The notes: a model not told the origin generated them from the letters alone. Positions 17,789 through 26,570 are shown, numbered from the stretch's first letter. The stretch: 64,000 nt of DNA from Arthrobacter sp. PM3 (GCF_003352915.1 NZ_CP022314.1:1391295-1455294), one strand, 5' to 3'. Made by a program: numbers and translations.

Positions 17789-18886
17789 ATGTATCTCGCC
17801 ATCCGCGACATCCGCTTCGCCAAGGGCCGGTTCGCCCTGATGGGCGCGGTCGTCGCCCTCATCACGCTCCTGCTCGTCATGCTTTCCGGCCTCACGGCCG
17901 GGCTGGGCAACCAGTCGACGTCGGCCCTCGCCGCCCTTCCGGCAGACCAGGTGGTCTTCGGCGCCCCGGCCGGCAGCGAGCCCAAGGCCTCGTTCACGGA
18001 GTCGGAGGTCACGCGCGCCCAGCAGGCGCAGTGGACGGCCCGCGACGGCGTCGCCCGCGCCGAGGCCCTGGGAATCAGCCAGGGCCGGTTCCAGGCGCTG
18101 GGCGCCGGGGGCCTCCCGGCCCGCACCGCCAGCGTGGCCGTCTTCGGCGCCGACCCCGGCACAGGCCTTGCTCCCGCCCGGCTGTCAGAGGGGGGCGTCG
18201 CCGTCGGAACCGGCCTGGCCCAGGAACTGGACCTCAGCCTCGGCAGCCGGGCGTCGGTGGGCGGCACGGAGCTCGTCGTGACGGCCATCGTTCCGGATCA
18301 GTGGTACTCACACACCGGCGTTGTCTGGACCACCCTCGCGGACTGGCAGAAACTGGCGCATGTCCGGGACGCGGGCGCCGCAACGGTGCTCGCCGTGACG
18401 TTTGAACCGGGGAGCGCCGGCGCGGACGTCGCCGCGGCCAACGCGGCCGCGGGAACAGTCAGCACCACCGTGGACGGCTCCTTCCAGGCCCTTGGCTCCT
18501 ACAAGAGCGAGAACGGCTCGCTACTGCTCATGCAGGCATTTCTCTACGGCATTTCAGCACTCGTCATCGTCGCCTTCCTGACGGTCTGGACGGTGCAGCG
18601 CACCCGTGACATCGCCGTCCTGAAGGCCCTGGGCGGGTCCGCCCGCTACGTTCTCCGCGACGCCATGGCACAGGCAGCCCTGATTCTGCTGGCCGGTGCC
18701 GCGGCGGGGGGAGCGGCCGGAGCCGCCGCCGGGGTCCTCGCCTCCCGGGCCGCGCCGTTCCTCCTCACGCCCTGGACAACCCTGCTGCCCGTGGCCGGAA
18801 TCGTGATCCTGGGCCTGGCCGGCGCAGCCCTGGCCGTCCGCAGCGTCGCCCGCGTCGATCCACTGATCGCCCTTGGCGGCAACTGA
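17789..18886 (+). CDS. FtsX-type ABC transporter permease (DevC/MacB-like)
   Basis: A 365-residue membrane protein. One N-terminal helix (FALMGAVVALITLLLVMLSGL) is followed by an extracytoplasmic domain of about 210 residues and three C-terminal helices (about 255-360, including FLYGISALVIVAFLTVWTVQRTRDIAVLKALGGS), the FtsX arrangement. The motif RTRDIAVLKALG is the coupling region contacted by the ATPase. ATG at 17789 is preceded by AAAGGACA. The family exports or mechanically transmits signals for lipids, peptides or antibiotics. It pairs with the next gene and is divergent from the two-component system. Confidence 0.92.
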   Translation: MYLAIRDIRFAKGRFALMGAVVALITLLLVMLSGLTAGLGNQSTSALAALPADQVVFGAPAGSEPKASFTESEVTRAQQAQWTARDGVARAEALGISQGRFQALGAGGLPARTASVAVFGADPGTGLAPARLSEGGVAVGTGLAQELDLSLGSRASVGGTELVVTAIVPDQWYSHTGVVWTTLADWQKLAHVRDAGAATVLAVTFEPGSAGADVAAANAAAGTVSTTVDGSFQALGSYKSENGSLLLMQAFLYGISALVIVAFLTVWTVQRTRDIAVLKALGGSARYVLRDAMAQAALILLAGAAAGGAAGAAAGVLASRAAPFLLTPWTTLLPVAGIVILGLAGAALAVRSVARVDPLIALGGN

Positions 18887-18929
18887 GCTCACCAGCACCG
18901 CCCTGTACATTCCCAGAAAGGCATATTTT

Positions 18930-19682
18930 GTGAACCCCGCCCAGAACAATTCCGTTCCTACCAATTCCGCCCTGAACCTTGTCAACGTCACACTGGAGTA
19001 CCCGGACGGAGACGGCACCCTCAAGGCCCTGGACGAGGTCAGCCTCAAAGTCCGCCCGGGGGAGTTCGTCTCCCTGATCGGCCCCTCGGGGTCGGGGAAG
19101 TCGTCCCTGCTGGCCGTCGCGGCCACCCTCGTCCGGCCCTCGGCGGGCCTGGTGCTGATCGACGGGCAGGACGCGGGCAGCCTGTCCGACGCCGGCCGCA
19201 CGGCTTTGCGCCGGGACAGGATCGGCATCATCTTTCAGCAGCCCAACCTCCTGCCCTCACTGACCGCTGTGGAGCAACTGGTGATCACCCAGCGGCTGCG
19301 CGGCGGGACCGCCCGCCAGGCGGCAGAACGCGCCACGGAGCTGCTGGATCTCGTGGGACTCGCCCAGTCCTTGTCGAAGCGGCCACACCAGCTCTCCGGC
19401 GGCCAGCGGCAGCGCGTCAACATCGCCCGGGCGCTCATGGGCAGTCCCGCCGTGCTGCTCGTGGATGAGCCGACGGCGGCCCTCGACCATGAGCGCAGCG
19501 ACGCGATCGTCCGGCTGCTGCGGCAGGTCACGGACGAATTCGGCGTGGCCACCGTCATGGTCACCCACGACACCCACTTTGTCGCGTTGACGGATGCCGT
19601 GGCGAACATGCGCGACGGGCGACTTTCCGCTGCGGCGGCACCGGACCGGCGGCTTTCCGCCGCAGCGCCGCGCCTCGGCTAG
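18930..19682 (+). CDS. ABC transporter ATP-binding protein (LolD/MacB type)
   Basis: A 250-residue ATPase: Walker A GPSGSGKSS, Q-loop FQQPNLLPSLTAVEQL, signature LSGGQRQRV, Walker B VLLVDEPTAALDHE, switch VTHDTHF. The GTG at 18930 (VNPAQNNS) follows AGAAAGG at good spacing, 44 bases after the permease stop. The last 20 residues are a repeated RLSAAA motif whose DNA forms a 10-bp stem (19629-19638 with 19657-19666), perhaps a terminator within the coding end. Only 4 bases separate this gene from the convergent oxidoreductase gene. Confidence 0.93.
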   Translation: MNPAQNNSVPTNSALNLVNVTLEYPDGDGTLKALDEVSLKVRPGEFVSLIGPSGSGKSSLLAVAATLVRPSAGLVLIDGQDAGSLSDAGRTALRRDRIGIIFQQPNLLPSLTAVEQLVITQRLRGGTARQAAERATELLDLVGLAQSLSKRPHQLSGGQRQRVNIARALMGSPAVLLVDEPTAALDHERSDAIVRLLRQVTDEFGVATVMVTHDTHFVALTDAVANMRDGRLSAAAAPDRRLSAAAPRLG

Positions 19683-19686
19683 CGCG

Positions 19687-21135
19687 TCACGGGCGCCGGT
19701 AACCGAGGTCGGGGACGCCCATCCCGAACATGTCCCGCAGCGCATGGCCGGCCGCGTGGAAGCCGGGCATCCCGGTGACCCCGGGTCCTGGCGGCGTGGA
19801 GGACGAGCACAGGTACACGCCCGGCAGCGGCGTCCGCCACGGCACCCGGCTCAGGACCGGCCGCCGGAACACGCCGCGAAGGTCCATCCGGCCGGCGCTG
19901 AAGTCCCCGCCGACGTAGTTCTCGTCGTACGCCGCCAGCCCGGCCGCCGTCGTGACCCTGAAGTGGACCACCAGGTCCCGGAATCCCGGTGCGAAGCGTT
20001 CCAGCTGCGCCATGACGGCCTCGCCCATGTCCACTGTGGAGCCGGCCGGAACATGGCAGTAGGTCCAGAGGATATGCCGGCCGGCGGGGGCGCGGCCGGG
20101 ATCGAGGCGTGAGGGCTGCGCGACCAGCACGTAGGGCCGGTCCGGGTGCCTGCCGGACGCGACTTCGTTCTCCGCCGCCGCAATCTCGGCCCGGGTCCCG
20201 CCCACGTGGACGGTCCCGGCGTCGGCAAGCCCGCCGGCCGCCCACGGCACGGGCCCGGAAAGGATGAAGTCCACTTTGCAGGCTGCGTTCCCGAAACGAA
20301 AGGCCTCGAGGGCGCGCCGGTAGCCGGCCGGGAACTGCCCGTCCGCCAGGCGCAGCAGGGCCGGGGGCGCCACGTCCAGCAGGGTCGCGCGGGCCGGCGG
20401 CAGTTCGGCGAGTGAACTGATCCGCGTCCCGGTCTGGATCACTGCGCCGTGGGCTTCGAGGTCGGCTGTCAGCGCCCGGGCTATTGCGGCGGACCCGCCG
20501 AGCGGGACGGGCCAGCCGCCGGCGTGGCCCAGGGCGCCGAGCAGGAGGCCTGCACCGGCGGCGGTGGCCGAGGGCAGCCTGCCCACGGCATGCGCGGCAG
20601 CCCCGCTGAGCAGCGCGGGAGCTAAATCGTCCCGGAACCTCGCATTCCAGAACAGTGTGCCCTGTTCGAGCGTCCGGGCGCCGAACACGGCAGCCGCGCC
20701 GGGATCCCGCGGAATCCGCAGGAGATGGTTCAGGGCCAGCCCGGCGACGCCCTCCACCCGGCGCACGAGCGGGGCCATCAACCGGCGGTAGGCTGCGCCG
20801 TCCCGCCCGAGCCCGGCCGCCGTGCGCTCCAGGGAGCGGTGTGCCAGTGCTGCCCGGCCGCCGTCGAGCGGGGACCCGTAGGAGATGTCCGGCACCGCGA
20901 AGCCCACGCGCCGGGACAACTCGAAGCGGCGGAAGAACGGGGACGCCAGGGCCATGGGGTGCACGGCCGAGCAGACATCGTGGAAATGGCCGGGTTCGAT
21001 CAGTTGGGCCGTCCGGAGTCCTCCGCCGGGGGTGGGGGCGGCCTCGAACACCTGGACTTTGAGCCCGGCCCGCGCCATGGTCACCGCGGCAGCCAGCCCG
21101 TTGGGGCCTGAACCGACGACGGCGACGTCAGTCAC
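19687..21135 (-). CDS. Phytoene-dehydrogenase-like FAD oxidoreductase
   Basis: A 482-residue flavoprotein of the CrtI/NAD(P)/FAD-dependent amine-oxidase fold. The dinucleotide-binding motif is at the very N-terminus (VAVVGSGPNGLAAAVTMARAGLKV), and the C-terminal FAD motif is PGPGVTGMPGFHAAGHALRDMFG. No carotenoid genes neighbour it, so desaturation of phytoene should not be assumed; RetSat/pyridine-nucleotide-disulfide-like functions are possible. GTG at 21135 is chosen because it sits just before the nucleotide-binding strand. It overlaps the upstream glycosyltransferase gene by 8 bases, implying one operon. Confidence 0.88.
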   Translation of the reverse strand: MTDVAVVGSGPNGLAAAVTMARAGLKVQVFEAAPTPGGGLRTAQLIEPGHFHDVCSAVHPMALASPFFRRFELSRRVGFAVPDISYGSPLDGGRAALAHRSLERTAAGLGRDGAAYRRLMAPLVRRVEGVAGLALNHLLRIPRDPGAAAVFGARTLEQGTLFWNARFRDDLAPALLSGAAAHAVGRLPSATAAGAGLLLGALGHAGGWPVPLGGSAAIARALTADLEAHGAVIQTGTRISSLAELPPARATLLDVAPPALLRLADGQFPAGYRRALEAFRFGNAACKVDFILSGPVPWAAGGLADAGTVHVGGTRAEIAAAENEVASGRHPDRPYVLVAQPSRLDPGRAPAGRHILWTYCHVPAGSTVDMGEAVMAQLERFAPGFRDLVVHFRVTTAAGLAAYDENYVGGDFSAGRMDLRGVFRRPVLSRVPWRTPLPGVYLCSSSTPPGPGVTGMPGFHAAGHALRDMFGMGVPDLGYRRP

Positions 21136-22630
21136 CCGCGGCGGCCCTCCGCCAGGGCAGGAGGGACTCCGCGGGGCGGCGGAGATCCACCCGCAACCAG
21201 TCCGAGGCGCCGTCAAAGGGTCCGCCGTGCGGATCATCGACGCGCTGGTGGCGGATCACGTCCGAGGACGGTTCCCAGATGTCCCAGGCGACCCGCACCA
21301 TGAGGTAGCCGGTGGCCGCCATGTGGGCCACCACCGCCAGGACGTAATACGGCATGTCGATGTTGTGCTGGGTCGACCCACCGCTGGTTGCCTGCCCGAG
21401 GTACATCCAGATGGCGCCCCAGTGCAAGGCTTCGATGGCCTGCCAGATCAGGAAGTCACGCCAGCGGGGCCGGGCGAGGGCGATCAGCGGGATCAGCCAG
21501 AGCACGAACTGGGGCGAGTAGACCTTGTTGGTGAGGATGAACGCCGCGACGATCAGGAAGGCCAGCTGCGCGATCCGCGGCCGCCGCGGCGCCGTCAGGG
21601 CGAGCACCGCGATCAGGACGCAGGCCACGAAGAACAGGTCCAAGGCCAACGTGTTGATGGGCTGGGCCTCGAGCGGGTTCCAGCCGAGGCGCCCGGCCAC
21701 CAGGTTGTACGCGAACCAGGGCGAGCTGTAGCCGGCCGGCCGTTCCTGGGTGAACTGGTAGAAGTACTTCCAGCCGTCCGGGTTGGTCGCAGCCACCGGG
21801 ACGTTCACCGCCAGCCACGCCACGGCCGCGGACCCGGCGGTGACCAGGAGCGCCCGAAGCCGTCCGGTCCGGAGCGCCAGCAACAGGACGGCCCCGAGGA
21901 TCAGCACGGGGTAGAGCTTGGTGGCCGTGCCGAGGCCGATGAAGATTCCGGCCACGACCAGCCGGTCGCGCGAGAAGAAATACATGCCGAGCGCCAGCAG
22001 GCACACAGCCCACATGTCCCAGTTGATGACGCCGGCCAGGACGATGCCGGGGGCGAGGGCAACCATCGCCGCGTCCCAGGACCGCCGGCGGTACGTCCGG
22101 GCCGTGGCAAGGACGGTGATGATCCAGACGGCGGCGATCAGGGTGGCATTGACGTCGAAGTACCCCAGAATACGGTTCTCTCCCGTGCCGGCGCCGGGCA
22201 CCAGCAGCGCCGTGGCGCCGGCGATGAGTCCCATGAGGACCGGGTACTCAAAGAGGGCTCCCTGGGTGATGAAGGGGAAGGCGCCGTCGGCCAGGCCGCG
22301 GTTGCGGAACAGCTCCGGAAAGTCCGAGTAGCACGTGGCGTAGAACTGCCCGGGGGTTGCCCAGCCGTTGGTGCGGCAGTAGTTCTTGAGCAGAATCCCG
22401 GCCAGGGCGGCCAGAACAGTGAGGATCACCAGGACGCGGTCCACGGTGAAGAAGCCGGGCGAGACGATCCCGGGGGCCGAGCGGTTGCCCAGGGGGCCGC
22501 CGACGAGTTCGGTGAAGTTTCGAAGGAAAGGGTCGTTGCGGCTCGGGATGACCAATCGGGCCCGTTTGCGGTGCTCCGGCGGCTTTGTCTCCTGCATGAC
22601 CTCGAGCTTACCGGGCCGTAGGAGGCTCAT
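21128..22630 (-). CDS. Polytopic glycosyltransferase (GT87/DUF2029-like)
   Basis: A membrane protein of 500 residues (489 if it starts at the ATG at 22597) with about ten to twelve hydrophobic segments. YCRTNGWATPGQFYATCYSDFPELF after helix 1 and GVINWDMWAVCLLALGMYFFSRDRLVVAGIFIGLGTATKLYPVLIL are typical of GT-C-fold transferases that use polyprenyl-phosphate sugars; GTATKLYP is a hallmark of the GT87 family. The product likely mannosylates or otherwise glycosylates envelope lipids or glycans. The 22597 start has GAGG close upstream; neither start is clearly better. A short leader-like ORF ending in a hairpin lies just upstream. Confidence 0.85.
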   Translation of the reverse strand: MSLLRPGKLEVMQETKPPEHRKRARLVIPSRNDPFLRNFTELVGGPLGNRSAPGIVSPGFFTVDRVLVILTVLAALAGILLKNYCRTNGWATPGQFYATCYSDFPELFRNRGLADGAFPFITQGALFEYPVLMGLIAGATALLVPGAGTGENRILGYFDVNATLIAAVWIITVLATARTYRRRSWDAAMVALAPGIVLAGVINWDMWAVCLLALGMYFFSRDRLVVAGIFIGLGTATKLYPVLILGAVLLLALRTGRLRALLVTAGSAAVAWLAVNVPVAATNPDGWKYFYQFTQERPAGYSSPWFAYNLVAGRLGWNPLEAQPINTLALDLFFVACVLIAVLALTAPRRPRIAQLAFLIVAAFILTNKVYSPQFVLWLIPLIALARPRWRDFLIWQAIEALHWGAIWMYLGQATSGGSTQHNIDMPYYVLAVVAHMAATGYLMVRVAWDIWEPSSDVIRHQRVDDPHGGPFDGASDWLRVDLRRPAESLLPWRRAAAGD

Positions 22631-22654
22631 CCGGCGAGGCTTAACGGGCGGTGC

Positions 22655-22717
22655 TTAAAGGGGGGAGCCCGCGCGTCGCCGCACGGGCTCCCGGGAATCG
22701 GTTCCGATGTGGATCAT
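22655..22717 (-). CDS. Possible 20-residue leader peptide
   Basis: A 20-codon ORF starting at ATG 22717, 5 bases after a strong AAGGAG site, and ending with TAA at 22655. It begins MIHIGTDSREP. Its 3' half encodes both arms of a 9-bp GC stem (22663-22671 with 22684-22692), so ribosome movement would affect hairpin formation. It ends 25-58 bases before the glycosyltransferase start. This arrangement recalls an attenuating leader, but no run of one amino acid marks a regulatory signal. Similarity is unknown. Confidence 0.4.
   Translation of the reverse strand: MIHIGTDSREPVRRRAGSPL
22663..22692 (-). terminator. GC-rich hairpin inside leader-like ORF
   Basis: GGGAGCCCG and CGGGCTCCC pair over 9 bp with a 12-base loop. 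On the minus strand the hairpin is followed by CCCTTTAAG, a weak U-tract. It may be an intrinsic terminator or an attenuator in front of the glycosyltransferase gene. Confidence 0.5.
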
Positions 22718-22793
22718 GAAGTCTCCTTCGCTGCGGACAGTCCTGCCGGTGCCTGCTTTCGCTCCTGCCAGGAACGACGGCGGAAGTGTCCGG

Positions 22794-22934
22794 TCAGCGG
22801 CTGAGCCCGGCCTGGTAGAGCGCGAGGAAGACGTCGTCACGCTTTTGGTCCAGGAGCTGACCGTTGAAGCGGGGTGCTTCGCTGCGGGCCGGCTTCCTGG
22901 TCAGGAATAGGGCCTTGTAGAGCTTTTTCATCAT
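22794..22934 (-). CDS. Small basic protein, 46 residues, unknown
   Basis: ATG at 22934 is preceded by a near-perfect ribosome site (GAGGAGGTGACACCC). The 46-residue product begins MMKKLYKALFLTRKPAR and ends LALYQAGLSR; it is Lys/Arg-rich with Leu/Tyr/Phe pairs that could form amphipathic helices. No signal peptide or Cys is present. An in-frame GTG at 23024, behind AGGAAGG, would give a 76-residue form with a Thr/Pro/Ala-rich N-terminus. I do not recognise the family. Strong initiation signals and its place in a row of three tiny ORFs argue that it is expressed. Confidence 0.6.
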   Translation of the reverse strand: MMKKLYKALFLTRKPARSEAPRFNGQLLDQKRDDVFLALYQAGLSR

Positions 22935-23456
22935 GGGTGTCACCTCCTCGTTGGGGTTCAGTTGCGGCTGCCGGGTGGCGGACGCGGTGCTTCGGGGGGC
23001 AGGGGGAGTAGTTGCGGTAGTCACGGTCGACCTTCCTGGCGGGGTTGCTGACCGTCCCCGGGTACGGGAACGGCCGGATAAACGGACACGAATGAATAGA
23101 CAGAGAGTTTTTGGGCATGACAATAAAGCCCTGCAGTGCATCGCTTTTGAACCGAATGAATTCGAGCCGCCGAATCCGGGCACGCCAATTAGGCGCATAA
23201 TTTCAATGCTCTAAATAAGCCGAAATTCCGGGCATGGCAGGTTATGTGCTGGAAAGCGGCCGGAACGCAGTAGCGCCGCACACCCCAACAGGAAGCTGGG
23301 TTCCGAACTATGGGGTGCTGCGCAACCGCGCTGTTCCGGCTGTCGGCTCTCGTCTGAATGCGCGTTTCCGCGTGATCAGGCTGGCGTCAGGAAGCTTCCC
23401 TAGGGGAAGCCCGCATCCGGCGGTCCCGGGCAGCAGTGTCCGGGACGGAGAGGCGG
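22935..23456. other. Intergenic stretch between two small ORFs
   Basis: No convincing gene. It contains a possible minus-strand promoter (TTCAAA, 18-base spacer, TTTATT, complement of about 23118-23150) that could serve the 46-residue ORF. A short perfect hairpin lies at 23394-23410 (GCTTCCC/GGGAAGC), and a second hairpin (CGGTCCCGG-type stem) lies just after the 31-residue ORF. Frames on the plus strand here, such as 23234-23521, lack ribosome sites and composition typical of genes. Confidence 0.4.
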
Positions 23457-23552
23457 TTAGGAGACGGTCAGTCCTGAATTCGGGCGCACGACAGGGAACA
23501 GGGCCGGGATCGCGGTGGTGAAATGCATCCGTCCGCTAGTCAAAGTAATCAT
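23457..23552 (-). CDS. Possible 31-residue peptide ORF
   Basis: ATG at 23552 follows AAAGGAGG with an 11-base spacer rich in A/T (TTGGGATAATA). The 31-residue product begins MITLTSGRMHFTT and ends SGLTVS. It is mildly hydrophobic and Thr/Pro-rich. An AT-rich promoter-like tract lies upstream at 23645-23715, and hairpins follow the stop codon, so it could be a leader peptide or a small regulatory peptide. Unrecognised; supported only by initiation signals and position. Confidence 0.4.
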   Translation of the reverse strand: MITLTSGRMHFTTAIPALFPVVRPNSGLTVS

Positions 23553-23617
23553 TATTATCCCAACCTCCTTTTCCGTCCTGCCGTGGCTCCGGCTGACTGG
23601 CCGGGCGACGTGCGCCG

Positions 23618-23644
23618 TGACCCCGGCAAGCCGCTCTGGGGTCA
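23618..23644. promoter_or_regulatory. Inverted repeat near AT-rich promoter tract
   Basis: TGACCCC (23618-23624) and GGGGTCA (23638-23644) form a 7-bp inverted repeat next to an AT-rich stretch (23645-23715) that separates the histidine phosphatase gene from the small-ORF locus. It could be an operator or the base of an RNA hairpin in the leader of the 31-residue ORF. Confidence 0.35.
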
Positions 23645-23724
23645 GAAATAAAAATACACCACGAATATGGCAGTTGCCTACCTAATTCATAAAGTTTTTG
23701 AATTTTTTATTTCCGGAATCAGGC

Positions 23725-24309
23725 TCAGAGGCCCCAGCGGACGATCGCCGGCGTTTTCTTGTCCCATCCGAGGGTGCAGACTTTCGCGGTCCCCAGGACG
23801 AAATGCCGGCCCTCATGGGGGTCGAGTCCAAGCCACCGGGCGGTCAGGATGCGGGAGAAATGCCCGTGCGCAACGATCAGCACGTTGTCCAGTCCCGATT
23901 CCAGCACCCGGGCCACGATCTTGTCCGCCCGGGCGGCGACGTCGTCGAGCGCCTCGCCGTTGGGGACGCCGTGGGTCCAGATCAGGTACTCCGGGTTGTC
24001 CTTGCGGATGAGGTCCGAGCTGATGCCCTCGTAGTCTCCGTAGTCCCATTCCACCGCGAGCGGTTCCAGCTGGGCATCGGGGTAGCCGGCGAGCTCGGCG
24101 GTCCGGCGCGCGCGGCGCAGGGGGGAGGTCAGCACGAGGTCAAAGTCGACCGTCTCAAGCACCCTGCGCGCCTCCACGGCCTGCTGCTCGCCTTCCACCG
24201 TGAGGGGCATGTCGGTGAGCCCGGTGTACTGCCCGCTCTTGGACCATTCAGTTTCACCGTGCCGCAGGATCCATAGTTGGGGGCGGGGGCCGTTGGAAGG
24301 TGCATTCAC
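23725..24309 (-). CDS. Histidine phosphatase family protein
   Basis: A 194-residue cytosolic phosphatase of the phosphoglycerate-mutase-like superfamily. The catalytic RHGETEW motif is at about residues 15-21 and the second catalytic His is in IVAHGHFSRIL; WDYGDYEG is the acid-base Glu region. Substrate could be a sugar phosphate or other small phosphoester. Its ATG at 24309 directly abuts the stop of the CCA-adding enzyme gene (24310), so they form an operon; no evidence ties it to tRNA. Confidence 0.93.
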   Translation of the reverse strand: MNAPSNGPRPQLWILRHGETEWSKSGQYTGLTDMPLTVEGEQQAVEARRVLETVDFDLVLTSPLRRARRTAELAGYPDAQLEPLAVEWDYGDYEGISSDLIRKDNPEYLIWTHGVPNGEALDDVAARADKIVARVLESGLDNVLIVAHGHFSRILTARWLGLDPHEGRHFVLGTAKVCTLGWDKKTPAIVRWGL

Positions 24310-25788
24310 TTAGGACTCCTCAGGGGTGGAAGGGTCGACGCCGGCGGGCGCCGCTTCGGGCTGGGCCGCCCACCAGTCCCGCAGGCGGGACTCGGCGACG
24401 GCGGGTTCGAGCGGGCCGTGTTCCATGCGTTCTTCCAGCAGGAATTTGTAGGCGCGGCCTACCACGGGGCCGGGTTTGAGTCCCAGCAGGGCCATGATCT
24501 GCCCGCCGTCCAGGTCCGGGCGGACGGCGTCGAGGGATTCCTGTTCGCGCAGGGCGGCGATGCGGTCCTCGAGGTCGTCGTAGGCGAAGGACAGCCGGTC
24601 CGCCTTCCGCTGGTTGCGGGTGGTGACGTCCGAGCGGGTGAGCCGGTGCAGCCGCTCCAGGAGCGGGCCGGCGTCGGTGACGTAGCGGCGGACCGCGGAA
24701 TCGCTCCAGCCGGCGTCGCCGTAGCCGTAGAAGCGCATGTGCAGCTCGACCAGCCGGGCGACGGCCTTGATGGTGTCGTTGTCGAAGCGGAGCGCCTTCA
24801 TGCGCTTGGTGGTCAGCTTGGCGCCCACCATGTCGTGGTGGCGGAAGCTGACGGCGCCGCCGGCTTCGAAGCGGCGCGTGGCCGGCTTCCCGACGTCGTG
24901 CATGAGAGCGGCGAACCGCAGCACAAAATCGGGCCCGGGAACCGGGCCGTCCGCCTCCGTTTCCAGGGCGGCGGCCTGCTCCAGGACCTGGAGCGAGTGC
25001 TGGTAGACGTCCTTGTGGCGGTGGTGCTCGTCGGCTTCCAGGCGCAGGGCCGAGACTTCGGGCAGGACGAGGTCGGCGAGGCCGGTGTCCACCAGGAGAT
25101 CCACGCCGGCGCGCGGGTGCGCGGCGCAGATGAGCTTGGTCAGTTCGTCGCGGACGCGTTCGGCGGAGATGATGCTGATCCGCTCGGCCATCCGGACCAT
25201 CGCCTCACGGACCTCCGGGTGCAGCGACACGCCGAGCTGGGCGGCGAATCTGGCGGCGCGCATCATGCGCAGGGGATCGTCGGAGAACGAGGTTTCCGGC
25301 GGCCCGGGGGTGTTGAGGACGGAGGCGTGAAGGTCGCGGATGCCGCCGAAGGGATCCACGAGCTCCAGCATCGGCAGCCGCAGGGCCATCGCGTTGATGG
25401 TGAAGTCCCGGCGCAGCAGGTCATCCGTGAGTGAGGTTCCAAAGGCCACCACGGGCTTGCGGGATTCAGGATCGTAGGCGTCGGCACGGTAAGTGGTGAT
25501 TTCGATCTGGAAGCCGCCCTTGCGCATCCCGATGGTGCCGAAAGGCCGCCCGATCTCCCAGTAGGTGTCCGCCCACTTCTTGATCAGGGCGACGGTTTCA
25601 TCCGGTGTGGCATCGGTGGTGAAGTCAAGGTCCGGGGAGGTCCGGCCGAGGAAGAGGTCGCGGACGGGGCCGCCCACCAGGGACAGCTCATGGCCGGCGT
25701 CGACAAAGCGCTGCCCAAGCTCCAGAACCACCGGGTCCACCTGGAAGGAGACGGTGTGGGAGTCAGTCTTGTGATCTGCGTGCGCCAT
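24310..25788 (-). CDS. cca: CCA tRNA nucleotidyltransferase
   Basis: A 492-residue enzyme that adds or repairs the 3'-CCA end of tRNAs. The nucleotidyltransferase head has GGPVRDLFLGRTSPDLDFTTDA with the metal-binding DLD pair (about 40-57). The RNA-binding domain follows (FTINAMALRL; DDPLRMMRAARFAAQLG), then an HD domain (MHDVGKPATRR at about 295). The HD domain is usual in actinobacterial homologues of this length. tRNA-Ile in this window lacks an encoded CCA, so the activity is needed. Divergent from the nudix gene; first gene of a two-gene operon. Confidence 0.95.
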   Translation of the reverse strand: MAHADHKTDSHTVSFQVDPVVLELGQRFVDAGHELSLVGGPVRDLFLGRTSPDLDFTTDATPDETVALIKKWADTYWEIGRPFGTIGMRKGGFQIEITTYRADAYDPESRKPVVAFGTSLTDDLLRRDFTINAMALRLPMLELVDPFGGIRDLHASVLNTPGPPETSFSDDPLRMMRAARFAAQLGVSLHPEVREAMVRMAERISIISAERVRDELTKLICAAHPRAGVDLLVDTGLADLVLPEVSALRLEADEHHRHKDVYQHSLQVLEQAAALETEADGPVPGPDFVLRFAALMHDVGKPATRRFEAGGAVSFRHHDMVGAKLTTKRMKALRFDNDTIKAVARLVELHMRFYGYGDAGWSDSAVRRYVTDAGPLLERLHRLTRSDVTTRNQRKADRLSFAYDDLEDRIAALREQESLDAVRPDLDGGQIMALLGLKPGPVVGRAYKFLLEERMEHGPLEPAVAESRLRDWWAAQPEAAPAGVDPSTPEES

Positions 25789-25960
25789 AGTTACTTAAGC
25801 TTGTCAGAAATCCGCGCCAGCACCACACCGGAGCCCCCGGGGATCCGGCGGGTTCGTCACGATTGCCGGGTGAAGGGGCGCCGGACCACTTTCCCGGCCG
25901 TCTACTTTCCTGTCATGTTTAGGTCATCAACAGCGGGCAAGAGTCGTTAGAGTGGACCTC

Positions 25961-26509
25961 ATGGCCCATCCCGTACCGAGTGCTCCCGGCAGGAGGACAA
26001 ACGCACCGTTGCCGTCGGCAATAGGTGCCAATGTCGCGCCCGTGCAGCACGCGGGCCAGGCGTCCCTGCCAACTGTGGAGGAAGTTTCCGCCGGCGGCGT
26101 CGTGGTGGACATGTCCGACGCCGAACTGCGGGTGGCGATCATCGCCCGGCTTAACCGCGGCGGCCGCCTGGAATGGTGCCTGCCGAAGGGGCATCCGGAA
26201 GGCAAGGAAAGCAATGAGGAAGCCGCCGTCCGCGAGATCGCCGAGGAGACCGGGATCGAAGGCCGGATCCTGGCGCCGCTGGGCAGCATCGACTACTGGT
26301 TCACCGTGAGCGGGCACCGTGTCCACAAGACCGTGCACCACTATCTCCTGCGCGCCACGGGCGGGGAGCTGACCATTGAGAACGATCCTGACAAGGAAGC
26401 CGTGGACGTTGCCTGGGTTCCGCTCCAGGAGCTGGCCCGCAAGCTGTCCTTTCCCAACGAACGCCGCATCGCGGACCTGGCGAAGGAAGTCCTCCCGGAG
26501 GACCAATGA
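25961..26509 (+). CDS. NUDIX hydrolase
   Basis: A 182-residue nucleoside-diphosphate-X hydrolase. The nudix box is complete (GHPEGKESNEEAAVREIAEETGI, about residues 83-105), giving the Mg-binding Glu cluster. The N-terminal 40 residues are disordered-looking. ATG at 25961 is taken; an in-frame GTG at 25952 adds three residues. It lies between cca and murJ, a conserved actinobacterial arrangement, and is often annotated MutT-like, but the substrate is unknown. Confidence 0.9.
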   Translation: MAHPVPSAPGRRTNAPLPSAIGANVAPVQHAGQASLPTVEEVSAGGVVVDMSDAELRVAIIARLNRGGRLEWCLPKGHPEGKESNEEAAVREIAEETGIEGRILAPLGSIDYWFTVSGHRVHKTVHHYLLRATGGELTIENDPDKEAVDVAWVPLQELARKLSFPNERRIADLAKEVLPEDQ

Positions 26510-26570
26510 CGTCCCCGAGGCGGCCGGTCACGGCCCCGGATAGCGACTAATGCCCCGCGCGGGTGAGACG

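Noticed and set aside
22837..23118. A 93-codon minus-strand ORF over the small-ORF locus
   Set aside because: Out of frame with the 46-residue ORF that has a near-perfect ribosome site; its own start has none.
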